A stretch of 64,000 nt of DNA from Streptomyces dysideae (lineage in GTDB: Bacteria > Actinomycetota > Actinomycetes > Streptomycetales > Streptomycetaceae). The stretch's first letter is position 1; each line of letters starts with the position of its first letter. The stretch spans positions 113,724 to 177,723 of the forward strand of contig NZ_KQ949085.1 in NCBI RefSeq assembly GCF_001514305.1, written 5' to 3'. The position numbers were made by a program, and so were the translations under genes. Positions 51,878-59,180 of the stretch are shown here, piece after piece. The notes beneath the pieces are model-generated. The model did not search any database. It was not told the origin of the DNA and was given only the letters and a program-made list of their open reading frames with translations.

Positions 51878-52575
51878 CAGTGAACAACGAAGAAGAATTC
51901 CGGTACCCCTTCGAAGAGCGCTGCGCCAGGGTTCTCCAGGAGATCAGGGAGACCGCCGAATTCGATGTGCACCGAGCGCAGCTGGATGAGATCGTCTACT
52001 TGTTCGACGTCCGAGAGACGGTCTTCGAGGAACTCGCCGAGGAAGACGGCCTGCCGCTGAGCCGCAGGGTTCAGGAATACTTCTTCCGCTACGGCGCGGT
52101 CGAGGCGGCCTGGCGGTCCCGGCGTCCTGACACTGCGCTCGTCGGTGAGTTCAAGCTCCACCACATCATGAGCGCGGTAGCCAACAAGCGCATGACGAAG
52201 TTCTGGAAAGGCGAGAACGAAGCGGAGCGCGCCCTCTACAACGACCTGCGGATCATCGACGACACGCCCCAGACCGGCTCCGGCCGCATGGCCCTGCTGC
52301 GTGCGGCCCCGGGCGTGACCGACCCCGAGGTGTGGTTCTTCGACATGCGCCAGGGCGCCATGCGAATGGAACTGGACTACCCGGGCTATCTGGAGGCCCT
52401 GCTCGTCACGAAGGGCGTGATCGGCTGGCAGTACCTGTACTGCGAGCCGGAGCTGTGCGGTGAGGGGTTCATCCCTCTCGAAGACGGGCTCAGCGAAATG
52501 CTCGACGTCCTTCCCCGCCTCTTCCCCGACCACGACTACACGGACCTGCGGGTCCGACTCGAGGAACGCCTGTGA
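51874..52575 (+). CDS. Likely immunity protein to the C-terminal toxin domain (SUKH/SMI1-like)
   Basis: 233 aa, no signal peptide or membrane helices, net acidic. The order of strands and helices (ALVGEFKLHHIMSAVANKRM, PEVWFFDMRQGAMRMELDY, PGYLEALLVTKGVIGWQYLY) resembles SMI1/KNR4 (SUKH) immunity proteins, which protect against nuclease-type toxins. The ATG overlaps the stop of the giant gene (ATGA), and its own stop overlaps the GTG of the Cis7-like gene (GTGA). Codon use is less G/C-biased than in the rest of the operon, matching the toxin domain before it. The family call is by resemblance only. Confidence 0.6.
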   Translation: MTVNNEEEFRYPFEERCARVLQEIRETAEFDVHRAQLDEIVYLFDVRETVFEELAEEDGLPLSRRVQEYFFRYGAVEAAWRSRRPDTALVGEFKLHHIMSAVANKRMTKFWKGENEAERALYNDLRIIDDTPQTGSGRMALLRAAPGVTDPEVWFFDMRQGAMRMELDYPGYLEALLVTKGVIGWQYLYCEPELCGEGFIPLEDGLSEMLDVLPRLFPDHDYTDLRVRLEERL

Positions 52576-53258
52576 CCCGCTACCCCGACATCCCCAAACC
52601 CATCCGCTCCGGAATAGTCGTGGTCAACCCCGACACCGGCACCCCCCAACGCATCATCGTCCTCCAGTTCAACCCGGACACCCTGGAGCGCAGCGTCTCC
52701 CCCCAATCCGCCGGCGACAGCGGCGACGCCGGAGGAGGCGGCACCGGCAGTGGCGACCGCAACGAGGCCCTCCGCCTCAAGGGCCCCGCCCAGGAGACCT
52801 GGAAGTTCACCGCCGAGATCGACGCCACCGACCAGTTCGAGGTCGCCGCGCCCGACGGCATCCACCCGCAGCTCGCGACACTCGAAATGCTGGTGCAGCC
52901 GACCGTGGCGCAGCTCCGCGCAGCGACCCGGCTGTCCCAGAAGGGCACCATCGAGATCAGCCCGATCGAGATGCCGCTCACCCTGTTCACCTGGGGCAGC
53001 AAGCGCGTCATGCCCGTCCGCCTCACCGAACTGTCCGTCAACGAGTCGGCGTTCGACGTGAACCTCAACCCGATCCGGGCCTCGCTCAGCATCGGCATGA
53101 AGATCCTCACCGTCAGCGACCTGCCCGCAGGGCACCGCGGCGCCGACCTCTACCTGGCGCACCTCGCCCAGAAGGAACGCCTCGCCGCAGCCGACCGCGG
53201 CGGGAGCTTCGGCTCGCTCGGGCTCACCGGAACCAACGCCGTGATCGGAAGGGGCTGA
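52572..53258 (+). CDS. cis7: CIS tube-initiator/baseplate protein (Cis7-like, CIS_tube domain)
   Basis: 228 aa. The N-terminal IIVLQFNPDTLERSVSPQ and the later EMPLTLFTWGSKRVMPVRLT with ELSVNESAFDVNLNPIRASL match the CIS tube-protein domain seen in Afp7/Pvc7, where the protein joins the tube to the hub. In Afp/PVC this domain is fused to a LysM; here the LysM-like part is a separate downstream gene (53269-53640). The GTG start overlaps the stop of the immunity gene. Conserved order and motifs make the assignment fair. Confidence 0.78.
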   Translation: MTRYPDIPKPIRSGIVVVNPDTGTPQRIIVLQFNPDTLERSVSPQSAGDSGDAGGGGTGSGDRNEALRLKGPAQETWKFTAEIDATDQFEVAAPDGIHPQLATLEMLVQPTVAQLRAATRLSQKGTIEISPIEMPLTLFTWGSKRVMPVRLTELSVNESAFDVNLNPIRASLSIGMKILTVSDLPAGHRGADLYLAHLAQKERLAAADRGGSFGSLGLTGTNAVIGRG

Positions 53259-53268
53259 ACCGCACACC

Positions 53269-53640
53269 ATGGCCGACATCGAGCCGTACGAGAACGCCCT
53301 GGACGCGATACCCGGCGCTCACCCGTACCCCCGCACCAGCCGCTACCACGACGCCGAGATCGGCATCCACCGGCAGCCCGACGGGACCGAAGTGCGTTAC
53401 ACCAAGCGCCGGTTGCTGCCCCCACTGGACGAGCAGGAGACCCAGCCCCACACCGTCGGCGCCGGCGAGCGCCCCGACCTGCTCGGGCAGCGTTACTTCG
53501 GTGACCCGGGCCAGTGGTGGCAGATCGCCGACGCCAACCCCGTACTCGACCCTCGGGAGTTGACGGACGAGGCCGGGCGCGTCATCGACATTCCGCTCGG
53601 CGGCGGGTTCTCCGGTGGCAGGGGAGACCGGCGTGTTTGA
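53269..53640 (+). CDS. LysM-like baseplate protein
   Basis: 123 aa. The C-terminal part is a LysM/gpX-like module (PDLLGQRYFGDPGQWWQIAD, then ANPVLDPRELTDEAGRVIDI, PLGGG), as in the second domain of Afp7 or the phage tail protein X. Such modules sit in the baseplate around the hub. The N-terminal half is short and unassigned. Its end overlaps the hub gene by about 8-26 bases depending on the hub start. Confidence 0.75.
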   Translation: MADIEPYENALDAIPGAHPYPRTSRYHDAEIGIHRQPDGTEVRYTKRRLLPPLDEQETQPHTVGAGERPDLLGQRYFGDPGQWWQIADANPVLDPRELTDEAGRVIDIPLGGGFSGGRGDRRV

Positions 53641-54772
53641 TCTGCCCGTGGGGCAGGGCCCCGTTCACATCACGCTCCACATGGGGCCCAAGCTCGCCCG
53701 GCCCGTCCCGGCCGAGGTCACCGAGGCGCTGCTGTCCGCGCAGGTCACCGCCACCGCGGGGGAGCGGAGCGGCTTTCAGCTCGCCTTCGATCTGACCAAG
53801 AACGGGCTCATCAGCCGACGGCTCCTGCCCGAGGGGTTCTTCGATCCGAAGACGCGGATCATCGTCACCGTCGCCGTCAAGGGCACCCCCGACGTGCTCT
53901 TCGACGGCCTGATCGTCCGCCACGAGGTCGGCGCCAGTAACCAGCCCGGTCACTCCACCCTCACCGTCACCGGGGAAGACCTCACCCTCCTCATGGACCT
54001 GGAGGAGCGCACCGCCCGCTATCCCAACCTGCCGCCCTCCGAGCGGGTGCTCAGCATCCTGCGCCGCTACTCCGACTACGGCATCCGGCCCGACGTCTAC
54101 ACCGAGAAGGTCGCGCAGCCGCCGCATCAGGATCTGCGTGTGCACTACCAGACCGGCACCGACCTCCAGTACGTCACCGAGCTCGCCCGCGCCAACGGCT
54201 ACACCTTCTACCTCGAACCCGGTCCCAACCCCGGCCAGTCCTCCGCCCGTTGGGGACCGGAAGTCCGTCTCGGCATTCGCCAGCACGCCCTCAACGTCAA
54301 CATGGACGCCAACTCCACCGTCGACCAGCTGACGTTCGCGTACGACGGGACCGCGCGGGAAGAGCCGCAGGCCCGTTGGCAGGATCCGGGGACCCGGCAG
54401 TCGGCCCTGCTGCCCCAGCCGTCGATCAGTCCGCTGAGGCCGCCGCTCGGCAAGCGGCCCACTCCGGCGCTGAAGCGCAAGACCCTCGCCGGCACCGCCA
54501 AGCAGCAGCGGGAGCAGGCCGAGGCCGAGCTGCTCGCCCGTGCCGCCGTGTCCGCCGACGTCGTCTCCGGCTCCGGCTCGCTCGACGTCAACCGGCACGG
54601 CTACATCCTGCAGCCGCGCCAGCTCGTCGGCGTACGCGGCGCGGGACGGGCGTACGACGGCGACTACTACGTCAAGTCCGTCACGCACAACCTGCGCCCG
54701 GGCTCGTTCCAGCAGAACTTCACCCTCTCCCGAGAGGGTCTCGAGGCCCGCAGCGACTTCGTACGGCCATAA
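53633..54772 (+). CDS. cis8: CIS baseplate hub, gp27/gpD-like half
   Basis: 379 aa from a GTG with GGGGAG 6 bases upstream; a GTG at 53615 is the other choice. The domains match phage late control D / gp27-like hub: VHITLHMGPKLARPVPAEVT, NGLISRRLLPEGFFDPKTRI, FDGLIVRHEVGASNQPGHST, LTFAYDGTAREEPQARWQD, and a C-terminal LNVNRHGYILQP-like end (LDVNRHGYILQPRQLVGV). In Afp8/VgrG the hub and OB-fold spike are fused; here the spike is the next gene. It forms the trimeric hub that connects the tube to the spike. Confidence 0.83.
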   Translation: MFDLPVGQGPVHITLHMGPKLARPVPAEVTEALLSAQVTATAGERSGFQLAFDLTKNGLISRRLLPEGFFDPKTRIIVTVAVKGTPDVLFDGLIVRHEVGASNQPGHSTLTVTGEDLTLLMDLEERTARYPNLPPSERVLSILRRYSDYGIRPDVYTEKVAQPPHQDLRVHYQTGTDLQYVTELARANGYTFYLEPGPNPGQSSARWGPEVRLGIRQHALNVNMDANSTVDQLTFAYDGTAREEPQARWQDPGTRQSALLPQPSISPLRPPLGKRPTPALKRKTLAGTAKQQREQAEAELLARAAVSADVVSGSGSLDVNRHGYILQPRQLVGVRGAGRAYDGDYYVKSVTHNLRPGSFQQNFTLSREGLEARSDFVRP

Positions 54773-54806
54773 CGGCCAAGTCACCGACCACCAGGAGCAG
54801 TTCAGC

Positions 54807-55343
54807 ATGGCGGCACCCAGCAATCGCTACCTCGGCAAGTTCCGCGGCCGGGTCGTCAGCAACGACGACCCGCTGCGCATCGGCCGTATCACCGTCGAGG
54901 TCCCGGACGTCCTCGGCGACGAGCCGTCCACCTGGGCGCTGCCCTGTCTGCCGTTCACCGGGCCCGAGTCGGGGCAGTTCGTGGTGCCGCCGCCCGGCGC
55001 CGGCGTGTGGGTGGAGTTCGAGCAGGGGGATCCCAGCTTCCCGGTGTGGACCGGGTGCTGGTACGGCGCCGCCGAGGAACTGCCGCCCGACGCGCGCCGC
55101 GAACTGCAGGCGGGGTCGGTGAACAAGCCGGTCGTCGTGCAGACGCCGCAGGCGCACAAGTTCGTCATGAACGACACCGTCGGTGCCGAGCAAGGGATTC
55201 TGCTCCAGGCCCAGGGCGGCGCATACATCCGTATCACCAGGGAAGCGGTGGTCATCGCGACCGGCGCGGGCGCCGAGGTCGTCCTGCGCGGGCGTGAAGT
55301 GACCATCAACGAGGGCCAGTTGACCGTGCTCTCGAAGCGATAG
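54807..55343 (+). CDS. CIS spike protein, gp5/gpV OB-fold and beta-needle
   Basis: 178 aa. The OB-fold half (YLGKFRGRVVSNDDPLRIGR, ITVEVPDVLGDEPSTWALPC, VVPPPGAGVWVEFEQGDP) matches Phage_base_V, with VNKPVVVQTPQAHKFVMNDT leading into a short beta-helix-like tail (GAEVVLRGREVTINEGQLTV). It is the central spike that the PAAR-like tip caps. The ATG at 54807 follows CAGGAG. Together with the preceding gene it makes the equivalent of Afp8. Confidence 0.85.
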   Translation: MAAPSNRYLGKFRGRVVSNDDPLRIGRITVEVPDVLGDEPSTWALPCLPFTGPESGQFVVPPPGAGVWVEFEQGDPSFPVWTGCWYGAAEELPPDARRELQAGSVNKPVVVQTPQAHKFVMNDTVGAEQGILLQAQGGAYIRITREAVVIATGAGAEVVLRGREVTINEGQLTVLSKR

Positions 55344-55363
55344 AAGACGGGGGACGAACCAAG

Positions 55364-55699
55364 TTGTCCGGGAGTTTGCTCGACGCCGACGCCTTGATCG
55401 GCTGCCCGCACGGCGGCCGCGTCAGCGCCGCCACCACATCCACCGGCGGTGTACGGGCCGGCGGCGCCGCCGTCGCCACGGCCGCGCACAGTTACGTGGT
55501 CACCGGCTGCCCGCACACCGTCGACGGCGTGCCCATGCCGTGCGTCTCGGTCCGCTGGACCGCCGACGGCACCGGCATCACCGTCGACGGCCAGGCCGTG
55601 CTGCTCGACACCTCCGCGGCCCAGTGCCTCACCGCGGCCCGCGTCCCGCAGGGCCCGCCCGTCGTCCAGGCCGCGCAGCGAAAGGTCACCGTCCGATGA
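55364..55699 (+). CDS. cis10: PAAR-like spike tip protein
   Basis: 111 aa starting at a TTG with a G-rich site upstream. A Cys-Pro-His motif occurs twice (IGCPHGGRV, TGCPHTVDGVPMPC), with further cysteine near the end (AAQCLTAA). The fold of short strands and the Cys/His pattern are those of PAAR-like/DUF4280 tip proteins that bind a metal and sharpen the spike. It sits between spike and gp25 genes as expected. Confidence 0.75.
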   Translation: MSGSLLDADALIGCPHGGRVSAATTSTGGVRAGGAAVATAAHSYVVTGCPHTVDGVPMPCVSVRWTADGTGITVDGQAVLLDTSAAQCLTAARVPQGPPVVQAAQRKVTVR

Positions 55700-56088
55700 G
55701 CCGCCGCACCAGCACCCGCCCGCGTTCCGACGTCGCGTTCCCGTTCCGCGCCGACCGGCGGGGACGCACCGCGCACGCCACCCACGGCGAGCACGTCCAC
55801 GACCTGATCGAGCAGCTCCTGTTCACCAGCCCCGGCGAGCGCGTCATGCGCCCCGACTTCGGCTGCGGACTCCTCGACCTGGTCTTCGCCCCGGCCGGCC
55901 CCGAGCTGATCAGCACCCTGGAACTCTCCGTCCAGGCCTCGCTCCAGCGCTGGCTCGGCGACCTCATCGACGTGGAGGCCCTCGACGTGGTCAGTGAGGA
56001 CAACGTCGTCCGCGTGTACCTGTCGTACGCCGTCCGCGCCACCGGCGCCCGCCGCGACGACGTGTTCGAAGGGAGGGCCACGGCATGA
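55696..56088 (+). CDS. cis9: gp25-like baseplate wedge protein
   Basis: 130 aa with the GPW/gp25 signature (DLIEQLLFTSPGERVMRPDF, GCGLLDLVFAPAGPELIST, LQRWLGDLIDVEALDVVSED). gp25-like proteins nucleate sheath assembly on the baseplate through a sheath-like handshake strand. The ATG overlaps the tip protein stop (ATGA) and its stop overlaps the next start (ATGA). Confidence 0.9.
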   Translation: MSRRTSTRPRSDVAFPFRADRRGRTAHATHGEHVHDLIEQLLFTSPGERVMRPDFGCGLLDLVFAPAGPELISTLELSVQASLQRWLGDLIDVEALDVVSEDNVVRVYLSYAVRATGARRDDVFEGRATA

Positions 56089-59000
56089 CGAGCACGACGA
56101 CGCCCCGCCGCGCCAAGGTGAGGGCCGCACAGCTCAACGGAGTCGACGCCGTCGAGGTCAGCGACGACGGGCTGCTGCTCACCGTCACCTTCCTCGGCAA
56201 GGCCCCGCACGGCCTCTGCCCGGAGAACGTCCGCATCGACGGCGGCCGCCGCATCACCGGCATCACCGCCGTCGACGTCAGCGTCGAGCGGGAGGAGGAT
56301 CCGGAGCTCGACGACCGGCTCTACGTCACCCTCGGCCAGGCCGGTGACACCTCCCGCTACCGGCTCTCCCTCGTCGAGACCGATCCGTACGGACGGCCCG
56401 GGACCGAGCCGTACCGCGGCTTCGACCAGCGCTACCACAGCGCCGGCTTCGCCTTCCGGCCCGACTGCCCGACGCCCTTCGACTGCAAGGACGACGAGCG
56501 GGAGCCCGAGGGCTTCCCGGCCGCGCCCGTCATCGACTACACGGCCCGCGACTACGACACCATCCGCAAGCTGCTCCTCGACCGGCTCGCGCTCACCACC
56601 CCCGACTGGGTCGAGCGCAACCCCGCCGACCTCGGCATGACCCTCGTCGAGCTGCTCGCGTACACCGGCGGCCAGATCAGCTACCAGCAGGACGCGGTCG
56701 CCACCGAGGCCTACCTCGACACCGCGCGCCGCCGGATCTCCGTACGCCGTCATGTCCGGCTCATCGACTACGCGATGCACGACGGCTGCACCGCGCGGGC
56801 GTACGTCGCCGTGCAGACCGCCGGCGACCAGACCCTCGCCCCGGGCACCTTCCGCTTCGCCTCCGTCGACGTCCGCACCCTCGACCCGCACGACCGCCCG
56901 GAACCCGGCACGGTCGTCGACGAGAACGACCTCGCCGACCTCGACGAGCGCGGGTCCGTGGAGGTCTTCGAACCGGTCGTCTCCGCCGACCCGTTGGAGC
57001 TGCGCGTCGCGCACAACGCGATCCGGCTGTGGACCTGGGGCGGCGAGGTGTGCACCCTGCCCAAGGGCGCCACCTCCGCCACCCTGCGGGACGAGTGGGT
57101 CGACCCGGAGACCTGCCGGGATCGCCGACTCGACCTGAAGCCGGGTGACGTGCTCGTCCTGGAGGAGGTCAAGGGCCCGCGCACCGGCACCCCCGGCGAC
57201 GCCGACCCGAGCCACCGGCAGGCCGTCCGCCTCACCTCCGTCACCCCGGCCGTCGACCGCATCGAGGACCAGCCGGTCCTGGAGATCGCGTGGGCCGCCG
57301 AGGACGCCCTGCCCTTCCCGCTCTGCCTCACCACCCGCGGCGGCCGCGACTGCCTGCCCGTCGAGGACGTGACGATCGCCCGCGGCAACGTCGTCCTCGT
57401 CGACCACGGCCGGACCCTCGGCGGGCTCCCCGAGACGTTCACCGTGCCGCCCGTCCCCGCGGAAGTCGCCCCCTGCGACCCTCCCGCCTTCGGCTGCCAC
57501 GATCGCGACGAGGGCAACGCCCCCGCACGGCTCATCAACTCCCTCACGGACAAGGCGGATTCGGGCGAGGCGCTCACCCCCGACGACGTCCGCGAGCTGT
57601 TCCAGGTGGCGGGCCAGGGCCCGACCACCAGAGCCGGACTCGGCCTGGAACGCGCCGGTCAGCGGCACGAACGCGTCGTCCCCGGCACGGCCTACGCTCA
57701 GGCCTCTGCTCTGCGCACCCTGCTCGCCCAGTCCGTCTACCCGGGCATCCGGCCCCGCTTCCGCCCCGTCCTCGGCCGTACGCCCGTCGTCCAGGCCGTG
57801 CCGTTCCCCGCCCCGGGGACCGTCGCCGCCGGACAGGCCGAGCGGATCGCCGCCATCCCGGGCCGGGTCCGGCAGCGGCTCGTCGAACTGTGGCGCAGCG
57901 CCCGCGACCGGGACGGACTCGGCGAGGCGGAGATCGCCGAACTGACCGTGATCTACGGCCTGAAGCTGCTCGAACGCATCGAGCTGCGCCGCCACCCGGT
58001 CCGCGCCCTGCGCGAACTCCTTCACCGCAGCGACCAGTTGCTCGACGCCAAGCTGCGCCGCGTCGAGGTCCTCACGGCACGCGCCCGCGCCGGCACCGTC
58101 CTCGACGGGCACATCGCCTGGGAGATCGCCCACAGCTGGGGCCCTGTCCACGCGGCCGGACTGCACCCCGACGAGCCGGTGCTGCGCGGCTCCGCGACCG
58201 CCGCCCTCGGCCAGGACCCGCGCCGCGCCCTGCCCGCCGTACGCCTCCACGAAGGCGACGACGTGACCTGGGAGCCGCGCCGCGACCTGCTCGACAGCGC
58301 CGCCCGCGACCGGCACTTCGTCGGCGAACTGGACGACGGCGGCCGCCTCACCCTGCGCTTCGGCGACGGACGGCACGGCGCCGAACCCACCCCCGGCTCC
58401 CGGCTCACGGCGAGCTACCGCCTGGGCGGCGGCACCGCGGGCAACGTCGGCGCCGAGGCCATCAACCACCTTGTCGTGCAAGGCGATGGCGACGCCCCGG
58501 TGGCCACCGTCCGCAACCCGCTGCCCGCCACCGGCGGCATCGAACCCGAACCCGTCGAGCAGGTACGCCAGTTGGCCCCCCTCGACCTGCGCCGCACCCG
58601 GCTGCGCGCGGTCACCGCCGAGGACTACGCGGCCCTCGCCTCGGCCCTGCCCGGCGTGCAGCGGGCGGCGGCCACGATCCGCTGGACCGGCAGCGTCCAG
58701 GAGGCGCACCTCGCGATCGACGCGTACGGCACCGGCGCCCCGTCGGACGGGCTGCTCGCCTCGGTCGCCCAGTCCCTGGAGCCGTACCGGCGCATCGGCC
58801 ACGACCTCGTCGTCGGCTCCGCCCGCATGGTCCCGCTGGACCTCGCGCTGACCGTGTGCGCCAAGCCCGGACACCAGCACGGGCAGATCCTGGCCGAGCT
58901 GTACCACGTCCTCGGCAGCGGCCGTCGGGGCTTCTTCCACCCGGACGCGCTGACCTTCGGCGAACCGGTACGGCTCAGCCGGCTGGTCGCCGTCGCGGCG

Positions 59001-59180
59001 GCCGTGCCCGGTGTGGAGAGCGTCCAAGTCACCCGGCTGCAGCGCCTGTTCGAGCCGGTCCGAGGAGAGAAGGAGGACGGCGTGCTGCGGCTCGGCCCGC
59101 TGGAGATCGCCACCTGCGACAACGACCCCGACCGGCCGGAGAACGGCCGGCTGGCGATATCCCTGGGAGGTGCCCGATGA
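56085..59180 (+). CDS. cis11: Baseplate wedge protein, J-like (Cis11)
   Basis: 1031 aa. A baseplate-J-like core is seen with TLVELLAYTGGQISYQQDAV, ISVRRHVRLIDYAMHDGCTA, then LRFGDGRHGAEPTPGSRLTA and ITAEDYAALASALPG-like sequence (VTAEDYAALASALPGVQRAA). Such proteins form the wedge ring around the hub. It is larger than P2 gpJ, as usual for eCIS Cis11. Both ends overlap neighbouring genes (ATGA at each side). Confidence 0.88.
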   Translation: MTSTTTPRRAKVRAAQLNGVDAVEVSDDGLLLTVTFLGKAPHGLCPENVRIDGGRRITGITAVDVSVEREEDPELDDRLYVTLGQAGDTSRYRLSLVETDPYGRPGTEPYRGFDQRYHSAGFAFRPDCPTPFDCKDDEREPEGFPAAPVIDYTARDYDTIRKLLLDRLALTTPDWVERNPADLGMTLVELLAYTGGQISYQQDAVATEAYLDTARRRISVRRHVRLIDYAMHDGCTARAYVAVQTAGDQTLAPGTFRFASVDVRTLDPHDRPEPGTVVDENDLADLDERGSVEVFEPVVSADPLELRVAHNAIRLWTWGGEVCTLPKGATSATLRDEWVDPETCRDRRLDLKPGDVLVLEEVKGPRTGTPGDADPSHRQAVRLTSVTPAVDRIEDQPVLEIAWAAEDALPFPLCLTTRGGRDCLPVEDVTIARGNVVLVDHGRTLGGLPETFTVPPVPAEVAPCDPPAFGCHDRDEGNAPARLINSLTDKADSGEALTPDDVRELFQVAGQGPTTRAGLGLERAGQRHERVVPGTAYAQASALRTLLAQSVYPGIRPRFRPVLGRTPVVQAVPFPAPGTVAAGQAERIAAIPGRVRQRLVELWRSARDRDGLGEAEIAELTVIYGLKLLERIELRRHPVRALRELLHRSDQLLDAKLRRVEVLTARARAGTVLDGHIAWEIAHSWGPVHAAGLHPDEPVLRGSATAALGQDPRRALPAVRLHEGDDVTWEPRRDLLDSAARDRHFVGELDDGGRLTLRFGDGRHGAEPTPGSRLTASYRLGGGTAGNVGAEAINHLVVQGDGDAPVATVRNPLPATGGIEPEPVEQVRQLAPLDLRRTRLRAVTAEDYAALASALPGVQRAAATIRWTGSVQEAHLAIDAYGTGAPSDGLLASVAQSLEPYRRIGHDLVVGSARMVPLDLALTVCAKPGHQHGQILAELYHVLGSGRRGFFHPDALTFGEPVRLSRLVAVAAAVPGVESVQVTRLQRLFEPVRGEKEDGVLRLGPLEIATCDNDPDRPENGRLAISLGGAR

